Positions 9,804 through 21,045 are shown, counted from the first letter of the stretch. The stretch is 64,000 nt of DNA from Prorocentrum cordatum (GCA_963575745.1 CAUYUJ010019874.1:82530-146529), one strand, 5' to 3'. Program-made: numbers and translations. The notes: generated by a model from the sequence alone, not told the origin.

Positions 9804-10610
9804 GGCTCGGGCTTCGGTTTTCAGGCCATAACTCGGGCCTTGGGTGGCCGTTTCGGCTAATCCGGGCACCCCTGGAACGCCGTCGGCGAGGCGAAACTGC
9901 TGGAACGCACGCACCCCGAGGCTGGAAAACCGCCGAGGACCCACGAAAAAGCGAGAGAACCTCCAACCTCGAACCCGAGCCGTGCCCCCCGGAGCCTATC
10001 CCCCCCCCTCTAACGTTCCACCCACCGTTGCCCCTGCATGCTTCGGGCCGGCTCGATCTGCGACGGCTCCGGGAGCCCGAGGCCGGGCGAGGATGCCCGG
10101 CGCGAAGGCACGGGGCTGGCGCCTGGATCTCGGGGCCTCTGGAGGGGGGGGGGCACCCTGGGCGTGCCGGGATGCGAGGCGGGGATCGACTACAGAATCG
10201 ACTTGCCACAAATATTGACTTGCCACAAATGTGACTTTCACCCCGAATCTAGCAACGAGTGCGCCGAACGTTCGCAGATGCACCAAAGTTCCACGCATCT
10301 TCCACGGACTCGACACGAAAAATCAACTGTGGGGGTTTCTCAATTCTGCAGCCCTCATTCGAGGGATGCAGGGCGGGGATCCATCCACGTCCACCGCCCG
10401 CGGAGCCGACGTCCTGGGGACCCTGGGGTGCTGTGCGTCGCCCAGACCCCCCTTGCGTTGCGAGAGCATCCCTGCGGGCCCTCACCAGGGCCTCGAGACC
10501 GTCAGAACACGGCTCGGGATGAAACACCCGTCCCGGGGAAGGGGTCTGGGGGTCGACGTAGTGAAAAAAAACGCTCCGTCGGTTCCAGGGCGGTGATACG
10601 GAGATATGTA
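9804..10610. other. Element remnants, no supported gene
   Basis: An isolated right end of element E lies at about 9,995-10,034. 10,150-10,240 repeats ATCGACTTGCCACAAAT twice. 10,440-10,600 is an inverted family D copy (GAGACCGTCAGAACACGGCT, then CCCCGGGGAAGGGGTCTGGG). Open frames overlap on both strands and none stands out. Confidence 0.4.
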
Positions 10611-10614
10611 GGCC

Positions 10615-10634
10615 CCTCGGGGCCTACATATATA

Positions 10635-10700
<66 letters not shown>

Positions 10701-10727
10701 CACATACACATATACATATACATATAT

Positions 10728-10781
<54 letters not shown>

Positions 10782-10821
10782 GTATACATATACATATGCA
10801 TATACAGATACATATACATAG

Positions 10822-10874
<53 letters not shown>

Positions 10875-11125
10875 TACAAATATATATACATATACATATA
10901 CATATATTTATAATATACATATACATATACATAGACATAGACATAGACATAGACATAGACATAGACATAGACATAGACATATACATATACATATACGAAT
11001 ACATATACATATACATATACATATATATAGACATATACATATACATATACGTATACATATACGTGTACATATACATATACATATACATACACACACATAC
11101 ATACATACATACATACATACATACA

Positions 11126-11158
<33 letters not shown>

Positions 11159-11215
11159 GTGTATATACGTATATATATATGTATATATATATATAAATAT
11201 ATGTGTGTGTGTGTC
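10615..11215. repeat. TA and CATATA microsatellite, passing to CATA
   Basis: Starts as a short ACATATATATATATT palindrome, continues as (TA)n to about 10,697, then (CATATA)n/(CATACA)n/(GACATA)n, then (CATA)n to 11,150 and AT/TG sequence. No gene. Confidence 0.95.
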
Positions 11216-11244
11216 CACATCCACCGCCCGTGGGGGTCCGGGAA

Positions 11245-11520
11245 GATCGACCTTCCAGGCGGCGGTCATGTATAGATCCCCGCCTCGAACAAGAGCCTGT
11301 TGTCTCTGGACCGCGTCCAAGTACCCGTCGCACGTCGACGGCGTCGCGCTTTTGCAGCGGATCACCCCGAACACCTCGCGGTCGTCCGCGCGCTCCGCGC
11401 AGGCGCGCAGCACGGCGGCGGCGGCCAGGGACGCGTCCCCGCCGTGGTGCGCGACGGCGAGGTCGCACAGCCAAACTCGGCGGCGCGCAGGGCGGGGCGC
11501 AGATGGGCGCCCTTGTACTG
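11245..11520 (-). CDS. Candidate exon, unknown protein
   Basis: Minus strand. A protein-like frame ([20 protein letters not shown], then [20 protein letters not shown]) runs to TGGAAG followed by a GTCGAT donor-like site near 11,245. The upstream border is uncertain: a CAG/TACAAG region lies at 11,515-11,530, but the frame starting there ([14 protein letters not shown]) would need a 1-nt shift to join. Either the acceptor is elsewhere or the copy is broken. Inverted-repeat element A copy 2 lies immediately upstream (11,549-11,747) and the TA/CATA tract immediately downstream, as expected if both are intronic. No family recognised. Confidence 0.4.
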
Positions 11521-11548
11521 TGCGCTGACGTTTGGACACGGGCATACT

Positions 11549-11747
11549 CGGCGGCGAAAGAGGGTGTGGAAGTGAGAAGGGGGAGGCCTTCTCAGACGGC
11601 GGCCGGACCTCTCAGAAGCCCTCGCGTCTTCTGAGAAGTTTGTGGTGTCTTCAGGGAAGACTTTGGACGCTTCTCAGAAGGCCCGGGAGCTTCGGAACTT
11701 TCTGAAAAGGCCTTTTCCTTCTCACTTCCCCCCTGGGCTCGCCGTCG
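11549..11747. mobile_element. Terminal-inverted-repeat element A, copy 2
   Basis: Begins CGGCGGCGAAAGAGG, then GGAAGTGAGAAGGGGGAGGC. It ends CCTTCTCACTTCCCCCCTGG then GCTCGCCGTCG. The inside carries TTCTGAGAAG and TTCTCAGAAG. Same family as 1,474-1,673 and 29,334-29,500. Confidence 0.65.
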
Positions 11748-11837
11748 ACATACACTGCACGAGCTCCACTTGCGTTCCACTTCCGTTCCGCTTCAGCTCC
11801 GCCTCCGTTCGAATGCGCTCGATTCCTTCCATGGGAT

Positions 11838-12238
11838 AAGAGTGAGGGTGTGGCGGGGTCGTCGGCAGTCTGCGAGGCTCTGAAGAAGCCCGCCGCAGGC
11901 GCAGATTTCCGATAAATTATATAACGAGCCGCCGAGAGCGCCGATTCTTTTGTCAAAGCATGTTAAAGCAATGTGCGTGGGTCGCGGGTGGGTCGTGGGT
12001 GGGTCGCGGGTGGGTCGCTGGGTGGGTTGCGGGGTGGGTCGCGGGGTGGGTTGCGGGGTGGGTCGCGGGCGGGTCGTGGGGGGGTCGCGGACGAGGACGA
12101 CGACACCAACGCAACGACAACAACAACAACAACAACAACAACAATAATAACAACAACCACAACCACAACCACAACCACAACCACAACCACAACCACAACG
12201 ACCACAACCACAACAACAACAACAACAACAACAACAGC

Positions 12239-12274
<36 letters not shown>

Positions 12275-12280
12275 TACTAG
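11838..12280. repeat. Dispersed copy of the GGGTCGC unit with a CAA microsatellite
   Basis: Opens with GAGTGAGGGTGTGG and GTCGGCAGTCTGCGAGGCTC, then AGAAGCCCGCCGCAGGCGC, matching the left ends of the units at 61.9 and 62.8 kb. Next is (GGGTGGGTCGC)n at about 11,980-12,090, then (AAC)n at about 12,110-12,275. The order (left end, GGGTCGC repeats, AAC-rich part) is that of the 62-63 kb units. Confidence 0.7.
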
Positions 12281-12439
12281 CACGTGGGGACACACCGTTC
12301 TCACCAGTGCCAGGGTTTTCATAGGAGGCGGGCAATACCCCCACTTTGTGGGGGGGCCGGTTCAAGCTCTACCAAATTTCCAAACGACTCTTCGCCACCA
12401 CCCACACCCAGCTTCCCGCCCTATGACGTTCGGACACTT

Positions 12440-12995
12440 CACTTCGTGGCATGCGGACGACCGTGGCTACTATTCAGGGCCCCGCGGCCGACGACGACGG
12501 CGTGCGCGCGCGAAGAAAAAACGAATGTGTCCCGCATGGTATTATTTGACAGGGATGATGGCCCTGGCAGGTGCGCAACCGTTGTTGCAGAAGTTCGAAA
12601 AAGTTGCTCGCAAAAGCCCGTTTGACAGAAATGATTAAAAAGTGTTGGGTTTCCTACGAATCCGCAAGAGCGCGCGGGATGAAATTTTGACAATTTTTTT
12701 TGAAAAACCATTGTTTTTTATGTTTTTATGTTAAAATCGCTACGAAAACTAAGGTTTTGGAAGGATTTCGTCTTGCGCGCGCGAATGTCCACTTTACCTT
12801 ATTTTTTGCAAGGGATTCTTGAAGTTTGGTTATGTTAGAACAAGAAATGTCCACTTTAGCTTATTTTTTGCAAGGGAAAACCGATCGTAACAACACAACC
12901 GGATCCGGACTCCCCCGTTTTGCCTGAGACTTCCTCACGAAAATGATGAAAATGAGGCTGCGGCCTAGGCGCGGCGGGGGGGTCGTGCACCAGGG
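12440..12995. other. AT-richer island with a 32-bp direct repeat, no gene seen
   Basis: AT-richer than its surroundings, with T and A runs. AATGTCCACTTTA then CTTATTTTTTGCAAGGGA occurs at about 12,784 and again at about 12,845. TGTCCCGCATGGTATTATTT near 12,528 resembles TGTCCCGCATGGTTTTCAAT near 2,579. I found no exon. Confidence 0.4.
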
Positions 12996-12999
12996 GTCC

Positions 13000-15405
13000 C
13001 AACAATAATTATTCTTAAGAAGAAATAATGTTCAACAACAACAACATAAACAACAACAACAACAACAAACAAACAAACAAACAAACAAACAAACAAACAA
13101 ACAAACAACAACAACAACAATAGCAGCAGCCGCAGCAGCAGCAGCAACGACAACGACGACAACAACAACAACAACCACAACCACAACCACAACCACAACC
13201 ACAACCACAACAACAACAATCAGTTTAAGATTGCTCGCTCTGATCTGCTCACGTACCATTGAACACGTATATCCCAAGCCCTCAGTACCTGCCCTCGTCG
13301 TCTTCGATCGTACCCCCTTGGGGGTGAATCTCCCTTACCTGCCACGTGCATTTAGTGCAGCCCCTAAAGCAAGGGAAGATAAGACGTGTGGAAGGGGGAG
13401 GGAGAAGAATGGAGCACGAGAGAAATTAGCAGGAGGGGGGCAACGAGCAGAAAACAAATGGTAGAACCTGACAGGCAGATAGGGTGGGCAGACCCATAGC
13501 CGGCAGGTCGGGAAGGCGGGCCCAGGCGAGCAGGCGGGTTGCTGAAGGTTGAGTCCTGCATGAATCGCTAGGAAGTCTCGAGCGATAGCGCGATTCCCAA
13601 GTAAATCGTGAGAAAAGCCAAAGCGAGAGCATGATTCCTGAACACCGAGGGCGCATCGTCTGAATAGATTGCAAGGAATTCCTTCGCGAGAACACGATTC
13701 GTATACACTTCGTGAGGAAATCCCGCGCGAGAGCGCGATCCGGGAAAAAAATGTGAGGAAGTATCAGGCGGGAGCCGCTGTTGTTTTCAACCGGGGACCA
13801 ACAACCCAGTTTGAGCCCAGTGACTTTCCCTTCTAAAAACTAGGTGCGAGCCCCAGGGGAAGCATTTCAATTGAAAAATAAAATGGTCACCAGAAGCGGG
13901 ATCAACAATAATTTGTTCTTCAATAATGAGACTCAACAACAGCAACAACAACAACAATAACAACAACAACATTAACAATAATAAGTTAAGACCGTTCGCC
14001 CGTAGATGCTCGAGTGTCCAATAACGCGTATTTCCCAAACCCTCGATACCCGCCCTCTTCGTCTTCGATCGAACCCCTTTTGGGGGGTATACCTTTCTTC
14101 CCTGCAGGCCGGGCCCCGGCAAGCGGCGGGGCGGCCGCGGACCGTCGGCCTGGCCAGCGGCAGCGCTGATCGGCGGGGCGGCCGCGGACCGTCGACCCGA
14201 CCCCAAGAGGGACGGACAGGGGACCGACCACGACGACGACGACGACGACGACGACGTCGAAGACGACGGCGACGACGACGACGACGGCGACGACGTGCGA
14301 AAGCGAGAGCGAGAGAGAACGACAGCAGGGCCACGAAGGGCACGAAGTAGGCCACGAAGGGCGACAGCGGGGACATGAAGGGAATGCGTATGTGGCCACG
14401 AAGAACGCGAACGAGCGGGGGCCACGAAGTGCAGATAATGCGGGGCCACAGAAGGCAACTATGGGGTCACTGAAAATAGCAACTGGGCCACGTAGGACAG
14501 TGAGGGGGACACAAATGGCCACAGCGGGGCCACGAAGGGCATGCATATGGGGCCACAACGGGCGCGACTCCTGGGTGCCTGGGTGTCGGGAGCGCGGCGC
14601 TTGGGCACATTGCAGGAAATTAGAACGCAAGGCTACATCCCCAGGCCGAAAGTTTTTTCCTCTTGGACTAAAATATGAGAACATCAATGGATCCAGTTGG
14701 ATCCCTTTTCGGGTGTGGGAGAGTTTCGTGGATCCTATTTCTGTGCTGCGCGGATCCAATTTCCTGTGTGTGAAAAACGATGGATCCATCTATTTTCCGG
14801 GAATAAATATATAATAATAGTTAACATCCGGGACCGAGGGGAAATGGGATCCGCGGAGCACCGCAAGTGAAGCATCATGCTGTCCACGGGGCCGTGGATC
14901 TGCATACCAATGCTATGATTCTACGGGGGAGGGGGGTCTTCCCAGGATGAAGAGGGGAAGGATGAGGGACAAGGCAAAATGAGGTGGGAGGAGAACAAAG
15001 GGGATCGGCGCGTCGCTTCCGACATGTGGGGCTCAAGACGAAAACCTTTCGGCCTGCGCAAGTCTTCTTCAGTAAGTTGCATGCAAGTCTCCAGCGAGAG
15101 CGCGACTCCAGAGCGCCGGGAGAGCGATTCCTGAATACATTGCAAGGAAATCCCAAGCGAGAGCGCGATTCCTGAGTTAAATGCGAGGAAGTCTCGGCGG
15201 GAGCGGGGGTCCTGGCTAAATTGTAAGGAAGTCTTAACTGGGAGTCGTTGTTGTTGTAACCCAAGGGCCAGGGGCCCAGTTTGAGCATCAAGACTTTCCC
15301 TGTCAAAAAACAGGGTGCGAGCGTCGAGGGGCACACTTTGATTGAGAAAAACAGTATGCACCGGTGGGGGGATCAACAATAATTATTCTTCAGAAATGAG
15401 AATTC

Positions 15406-15443
<38 letters not shown>

Positions 15444-15631
15444 GAACAACAACAACAACAACAACAACAACAGCAGCAGCAACAACAACAACAACAACCA
15501 CAATTACAACAACCACAACCACAACCACAATCACAACAACAACAATAATAACAACAGCAACAACAACAACAATAACAACAACAATAACAACAACAACAAC
15601 AACAACAACCACAACCACAACAACGCCAACG

Positions 15632-15671
<40 letters not shown>

Positions 15672-15860
15672 CGACAACGACGACGACGACGACAACGACA
15701 ACGACGACGACAAGCACGACGACGACGACGACCACAACAACAGCAACAACCACAACCACAACAACAGCAACAACAACAACACAACCACAACAACAGCGTT
15801 AAGACTATTCGCTCTTAGCTGCTCACGTGCCATTCAACACTTCTATCCCAAACCATCGAT
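13000..15860. repeat. Modular satellite, block 1
   Basis: Partial and whole units of the family that dominates 35.5-51.4 kb. Anchors: ATCAACAATAATTATTCTTC or variants at 13,001, 13,901 and 15,374; CAA tracts at 13,025-13,225, 13,935-13,985 and 15,400-15,800; CTTCGATCGAACCCC before a G-run at about 13,300 and 14,062; GCGGGGCGGCCGCGGACCG (14,126 and 14,175); a GAC tract (14,235-14,300); 41-bp GCGAGAGCGCGATTCC units (13,560-13,790 and 15,090-15,240). 14,650-14,900 is a separate insert with five GGATCC-containing phrases. No coding signal. Confidence 0.8.
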
Positions 15861-15894
15861 ACCCGCCCGCACCGGACCTTGCGTCGGACTGGCC

Positions 15895-16045
15895 GCATCG
15901 CCACGAAATCCAAAACGAATCGAATCGGCCGCGCCAGACTGTACAACAGCGCCGCGCAAACATCGGGCCGCATCGGGTTGAAGGAAAACACCGCAACCGA
16001 ATCGGATCGGGCCAGGCCAGATCTGCATATCGAACCAAATACCGA
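15895..16045. repeat. AATCGGATCG-type repeat, second copy
   Basis: GAATCGAATCGG, GGCCGCATCGGG and CGAATCGGATCGGGCCAGG phrases like those at 2,120-2,230 and 28,485-28,690. No coding signal. Confidence 0.5.
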
Positions 16046-16064
16046 TCAGACACACGTGTGGACC

Positions 16065-16172
16065 CCGTTCTCCCGCGCGCCGCCGACAAGCATACTGGTC
16101 TGGAGCCAACTCTACAGACAGCGGCTCGACAGCCTCCGAGCGGCCCTCGCCGGGTGCGGCTTCCGCAAAGAA
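16065..16172 (-). CDS. Weak candidate exon, unknown
   Basis: Minus strand. Just downstream of element B copy 1, a pyrimidine tract (CCGCTCTTTCTTCTTTGC) ends in GGAAG and opens a frame reading APGEGRSEAVEPLSVELAP and DQYACRRRA. The acceptor position and composition are the only support. The lower end is not defined. Confidence 0.3.
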
Positions 16173-16193
16173 GAAAGAGCGGCACAGACTTGC

Positions 16194-16335
16194 CAGCATG
16201 AGCGTAAACTTTCGGAGGTCCGCGCGGATTTCTTGGATCGGCGCTGACCCCCCCTCCCTGGCGGACGGAGCACGCCAGGGGGGCACCAGCGCCGAACTGA
16301 GAAATCCGAGCGGACCTCGGAGAGTTGATATCCCC
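16194..16335. mobile_element. Terminal-inverted-repeat element B, copy 1
   Basis: Left GCATGAGCGTAAACTTTCGG, then AGGTCCGCGCGGATTTCTTG and GATCGGCGCTG. The right end is the inverse (CAGCGCC, then GAGAAATCCGAGCGGACCTC and GGAGAGTT). The centre CCTGGCGGACGGAGCACGCC AGG is palindromic. Related copies are at 16,752, 28,160, 29,645, 31,201 and 32,094. Confidence 0.65.
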
Positions 16336-16379
16336 ACGGATCCGACGATTGGATTTGCACAATACGGGGCCCTGGAAGT

Positions 16380-16512
16380 CTCGACCCACATCCCAGGACC
16401 AGCTTTTCATCCTGAGTCGTTTTTGACGGCCTTGGGGCCCAGCGAAAGCCTCTGGAGGCCGAAAACGGCGAAAAACCTCCGCGCGAATTTCTTCAACACG
16501 TTGGATCTCTGG
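16380..16512. repeat. Dispersed repeat family D copy
   Basis: CTGGAAGTCTCGACCCACAT, CCTGAGTCGTTTTTGACGG and GGAGGCCGAAAACGGCG in the family order. Lies between element B and the candidate exon at 16.53 kb. Confidence 0.5.
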
Positions 16513-16529
16513 ACTCGTGCCGTTTTTCT

Positions 16530-16745
16530 TCGATTCCGTGCTGGCACCGACCCCCTGCGCCGCCCCCGGCTCGTCGGGCGACGCCTGCTCCAGCGCCGCC
16601 AGTCCCTCTGCGCCGGTCTGGGCGAGGAGGCGTCGAAAGCCGTGGGCGCCCAGCTGCGGCGGAGAGCCCAGGCGCTTCGGAGGGAGATCGGGGCTGCTGG
16701 GCGATTTGGGCTCTTTGGCCCCCAGAACTTTGAAGAAAGAAAACT
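16530..16745 (-). CDS. Weak candidate exon, unknown
   Basis: Minus strand. A protein-like frame (FSFFKVLGAKEPKSPSSPDL, then AHGFRRLLAQTGAEGLAALE) occupies the interval between a partial element B (16,752-16,812) and a family D repeat (16,380-16,512). It is part of a much longer open frame that continues through both repeats, so its length proves nothing. Support is limited to composition, strand and position between putative intronic elements. No family recognised. Confidence 0.3.
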
Positions 16746-16751
16746 GCCCGA

Positions 16752-16812
16752 AGATTAACTTTCGGAGATCCTCGCAGATTTCTTGTGTCGGTGCTGGCGT
16801 CCCCTCAGCGGA
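16752..16812. mobile_element. Element B fragment
   Basis: ATTAACTTTCGGAGATCC, then TCGCAGATTTCTTGTGTCGG and TGCTGG match the left end of element B. The right half is not evident. Confidence 0.5.
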
Positions 16813-17217
16813 AGGTCTACGACACCTGGCAACGCTGGGCGCGAAGCCCAAAACTCCCACGCGCGAGCCCCGGATTTCTGAACACCCGAGAATCGGGGGC
16901 GGCCAAGAGGGGGGCGTCCAAGAGGGGAGGTGCAAATCATGGCCGGCGGCATGTGCGCGGCCCGGGGGGGGGGGGCCAGGCACGTAATGAAATAAGAAGA
17001 GGCACCGTGAAATCTGGGGAGATAGCATGGCCCCCGCCATGACATCAACCCTCCCCTAGTCATCACCCCCCTCTTTGCCGCCTCCGATGCACCACTCTCG
17101 GAAATGCCGAAGCACCATCCCCGGAAACCAAGAAGCGCAAAAGCGCGAACCCTGAACTGGATGCCTGGACCCTTCGTGCTTGCACTTCCACTCCCCGCAC
17201 AACGTGTCATTTGTCCC

Positions 17218-17530
17218 CTCCTCCTCCTCCTCCTCCTCCTCCTCCTCCTCCTCCTCCTCCTCCTCCTCCTCCTCCTCCTCCTCCTCCTCGTCCTCGTCCT
17301 CCTCCTCCTCCTCCTCCTCCTCCTTTCCTTTTCCTGATGAGTAACTCTTCCCTGTCGCACCCCGAAGCTGGTCGAAAGGGCGGGCCAGGCCGGGCGGTTC
17401 GCCTGAGATTTCCTTACGACTTGTGACCCTGAAGCTTAAAGGCTGGCAACAGTTCCACAAATTGAGGGCGACTCGTTTTCATGTGGCTCTCGCTTCACCG
17501 CCGCGCACACTCGCTTGAAAATCCCACCAG
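17218..17530. repeat. TCC tract plus dispersed repeat G (first part)
   Basis: (TCC)n at 17,218-17,330 is followed by a unit containing CCCTGTCGCACCCCGA, GGGCGGGCC, TTCGCCTGAGATTTCCT, then CACAAATTGAGGGCG and GTGGCTCTCGC. The same order follows the TCC tract at 30,270-30,430, so tract and unit move or duplicate together. Confidence 0.65.
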
Positions 17531-17774
17531 TCCTCTGGGCGTAGGTGGTCTAGGGAAGCTCCTCTTCCAACCCCCTTTTTCCCCTTTCGGGGAAGGATTT
17601 ACCCCTCCCCCTCCCCTCCCCTGGACCTGGACGGGCGGTGTCGCGACCCATTGGAGCGTCCAAAACGGCCTCGGCGAAGAAGCCAAAATCATTGGTTTTA
17701 CTTTGGTTTGGGCCACATTTGGGCCTCTTGGGGGGGGGGGGGGGGTGGCACAACGCTAAGATAGGACCCCTCTT

Positions 17775-18160
17775 ATTTGATCGATCTCCTCCCAGATGGC
17801 CCCACGAGGCGCCCAGGAGGCCCCAAGAGGTCCCAAGATGGCCCCAAGATGGCCCCAAGAGGCCCCCAAAAGGCCCCCAGAAGGCCCCCAAGGGGACCAC
17901 AAGCGGCTCCAAGAGGCCCCCACGAGGAACCCAAGACACCCAAGAGCCCCCCAGGACCACCAAACGATCCCCAAGACGTCCCAAGAGGCCACTAAGAGAT
18001 ATCCCAGGAGGCTCCGAGAGGCATCCAAGAGACCTCTGGCCTTCTTGCTTACCCTCCTCCTCCTGCTCCTCTTTCCTCCTCCTACTACTTCTCTCCCTCC
18101 TCCTCCTCCTCCTCCTTCTCCTCCTCCTCCTCCTCCTCCTCCTCCTCCTCCTCCACATCC
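17775..18160. repeat. CCAAGAGGCC dispersed repeat joined to a TCC tract
   Basis: Imperfect units of 12-15 bp (GGCCCCAAGATGGCCCC, CAAGAGGCCCCC) to about 18,045, then (TCC)n to about 18,155. The same pair recurs at 43,440-44,160 and 52,460-53,100. Confidence 0.75.
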
Positions 18161-18164
18161 GTCT

Positions 18165-18590
18165 TCAAAATTCCACGAACCTCACGGATTGAGGGCGTTC
18201 AGTTTCAAAATGTGGTTCTCGACTTGGCGCAGCGTACATTCTAATTAAGGTTTGAACCAGTTTCACGGATTCCCGTACTCACCGTGCCAGAAATTGCGGT
18301 TTGGAGAGATTCTGGATCGTGAAGGTGAAACAGTTCCATTGGTTCGCGGTGGTGAAATCCAAAGAATGGTGTTCTGGCACAAATCAGGGTCGTCCAGACG
18401 CAACAGTTAGGTTGATCCGCGGCGCTAGAGTCCCGAGAATGGCGTCTTGGCATGCTTCAGTGTCTTCGGACGTTTGTCCCCGAACGAGGCAGCTCCCTCA
18501 ATGGAAATGAACTCCAGTAGGGGCCTGCGGGGAGGGAGATTGGAAGGAGGGTTGATTCCAACATCGTTGGTGCGCCGTGGGCGTCAACTG
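18165..18590. repeat. Dispersed repeat G, copy 1
   Basis: Contains CACGGATTGAGGGCG, TTTCAAAATGTGG, TTGGCATGCTTCAGTGTCTT and CCCTCAATGGAAATGA, in the same order as in 30,600-30,985. Diverged but alignable over about 370 bp. The unit itself contains internal repeats (TTGATCCGCGGCG / TTGGTTCGCGGTG). Confidence 0.65.
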
Positions 18591-18594
18591 GTCC

Positions 18595-18660
18595 TCCTCC
18601 TCCTCCTCCTCCTCATCATCATCATCATCCTCCTCCTCATCATCATCATCCTCCTCGTCG
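18595..18660. repeat. TCC/TCA microsatellite
   Basis: (TCC)n interleaved with (TCA)n. The complementary Asp/Glu frame is an artefact. Confidence 0.85.
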
Positions 18661-18830
18661 CGGGCAAACCACTGATTCCAACATGTGTCCATCTTGACGC
18701 GGATGGGATCGTGAAAGGATCTTGGGGCTGTCCTGAGAACCCGCAAGGTCCCTAGCATCCGAATCGGCGGCGGCACGAGAAGGCGCGGGCAGAGAGACAG
18801 GTCGGAAGCGAATACTGGTAGAACCACTCC

Positions 18831-19508
18831 TTAATAACAACAGATGTCAAACATCTCTGCAACTGCACATGCCGAGGCACTCTGCCCCCATGACTGACGC
18901 AACGTGGATGCAGGCATTCGAAAGGCTGCGAATGGCGGACTGGGTAATTGGCCCGAGCTGCAGCATTCCAAGGTCTCGACGCGGCCGTCGATGTGTGGAT
19001 TCTCGCCAGCCGACTCCAGCCACGAGGTGCGCATACTCATGGCGTTTACTCCATGCTCCAACGACGAGATCCGTTTCTCTCGACTCTCATCGGGAGCTGA
19101 CTTGGCGGCTCCAGAACTCCGCGGCGCACTCTCTTCGGCCCCGTGCACGAGGTACTCTAACCATGCCTGCTACGCGTAGCCAGATGACGGGCTCAAGTAA
19201 GACGCGCATCAGTCACAATAGCCACGCTCCTGCTTCCACCCATGATCGAAGCTATTTCCCTTGTGCTTGCCGAACGCGAGGGCAAACTCATCCTCCACCT
19301 CACCCTTGCACTCGAGGCGCGCCTGCCGAAGGCGCTCGCTGAAGTCCTGCCCGACAACGGCGCCAGACTGAGGCTCAGCCTTTGCCACGCGCACGGAGTC
19401 CGCGCTCGGAGCACTCTGGCTCAGAAGGGAAGAGCTCACGCGAGGGGGACTTGAAGGCAACCCTGAGCCGTGGGAATGGCCTCTCAAAATAAAAGGAAAC
19501 GCGCACAT
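18831..19508 (-). other. Two unrecognised minus-strand frames downstream of the copia remnant
   Basis: Frames at 19,209-19,508 (VGQDFSERLRQARLECKGEV, then EDEFALAFGKHKG) and 18,831-19,148 (REKRISSLEHGVNAMSMRTS) have mixed, charged composition unlike the surrounding repeats. Both lie 3' of the copia RNase H fragment on the same strand. They could be element 3' sequence, a host gene remnant, or chance. No family recognised and no splice model. Confidence 0.25.
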
Positions 19509-19523
19509 ACGAAATATGTCACA

Positions 19524-20000
19524 CTAGGCAGGGTCGTCACAACAAAGTGTAGTATACACACGTGGACCTGACACCCACCCCTGGCCGTAAATCTGGAAAA
19601 AGCGTTGGTTCGCACGGATCACACAGTCACAAACTCCCCAAGACCTAGTGGATTCTTTCCGCGGTGCACCCCGTAAACTCTGGTGATATTGTTCCGTGGC
19701 TTTTGCATCTAGATCGTACGGCTCGCCCCCTAGTCGGCAGCTGTTGGCTAATATACAGACCCGCTGGAAGTTTGCAGGGTCCCCTTTGTCCTTAGTCCAG
19801 GCGTCAGCCAATTGTCGATTGACAGGGCACCACCGAAAGCTCGCGGCACAATGCTTGACCGAGTCGTTGGTCACTACCACGTCGATGGCACACACGTTAT
19901 CTTCTAGCCTGGCCAGGGAAACATTGGCTTCCACGTGGTCATACAGAGACGCACAGCCTTCAACTTCGATGGGCCCCCGGGCGGTCGCTCATACACGCGC
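19524..20000 (-). pseudogene. Ty1/copia polyprotein remnant, RNase H end
   Basis: Minus strand. The frame contains ASLYDHV, a block of roughly 20 residues, then IDVVV, then RWCPVNRQLADAWTK and FQRVCILANSCRLG. This is the arrangement at the C-terminal part of Ty1/copia RNase H, where an acidic residue in IDV and the WxPxxxQLADxxTK block are typical. The function in an intact element is removal of the RNA strand during reverse transcription. Only this end is recognisable. I searched upstream to about 20,970 for the YVDD polymerase motif and integrase and found neither, so the copy is truncated or badly decayed. No LTR was identified. Confidence 0.65.
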
Positions 20001-20009
20001 CAACGTTGC

Positions 20010-21045
20010 CCGTCGAAAACCTCGTACAACATCAAGGACATTTAGTCCAGCGCGGCACCACACGTTGAGGCTGCCTGAGCCTAGCCTGACAAAATACGAT
20101 GAAGAGTCGTTTTAATCGGAGTGATCGCCAGTTGAACGGGGCCCACGAAAGTTCCTGACCGCTTGCCATGGCTGTCGAAATACATGCCAACACGTAACAT
20201 GCCCGAGTTCCGCTATTTGTCGCATTCCCCAGACTGCGTCCAGGTGAGCAATCGTGGTCAGCTGGTCTGGCGGCATAGGCAACTAAGACACGGCAAGGTC
20301 AGCGTACTGCTTGGTTCGCCGTACTATCGCCGCACACTGTGCAGGCTCACCTACGGTCTGTCCCCTGGCAAACCCAACCGCCATCTCCGAAGCATGACCG
20401 TCCGTGGGCACTTTTCTCATTCGTCGCTAGGGCCGTCTGGTTTCGTATTTGTCGTGTAAATCGTATCGGCCACATTCTACCACGAACGTTACTTGATTTC
20501 GTCTGATGAGTCTCTCCGATGGGTCCTGGTTGTGCATCGTACATACCGCAGAATTCCCCCACGAGCGTTTACCATTTCGGACATGGAAACCGTTGTCGCG
20601 GCTGTCGGACCGCATCGTCATACCGTTCGCCACAACCGCCAATGATGCTGACATCCACGTGGCATGCGAGCGCCCCCACAAGGGCGCATTTCTCACTCAG
20701 ATTTCAGAAAAATGCAGGCACGGGTCAAAACGACTGAGGCAAAAGCCAATATATCGGAAATAGCCGTCGAACTCCCGGAACCTATCATACGGGACGCCGT
20801 TCTGCCCATACATATTCCCCGTTACTTCACAATGTTCCCCTCGGCATGGCCCGGCACATCTTTTGGCAGAGTCGTGAAAAGCGGTTCCTGTCGCTTGATG
20901 TCATTACCCTCTGGGAAACACTGTGCACATCGCCGAATTATAAATGTCACTGATGGCTAGCCACCATACGTAGGCACATGGCGCTTCCAACAGGAGCATC
21001 ATGTTTCTCATGATCCACCTGCTCATGTCCCAACTGCTTCTCATG
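20010..21045. other. Low-repeat stretch, nothing recognised
   Basis: Less repetitive than most of the window and less GC-rich. It could be decayed copia sequence continuing from 20,000 (minus strand), but no motif could be read in any frame. Frames are short. Confidence 0.35.

Noticed and set aside
11980-12100. Telomere-like G-rich repeat (GGGTGGGTCGC)
   Set aside because: The unit is not a known telomere repeat (dinoflagellates use TTTAGGG), and it sits inside a dispersed unit with defined ends.
15823-17040. 405-codon minus-strand frame
   Set aside because: It runs through element B, family D and AATCGG repeats. Only two short parts look protein-like and are listed separately as weak exons.
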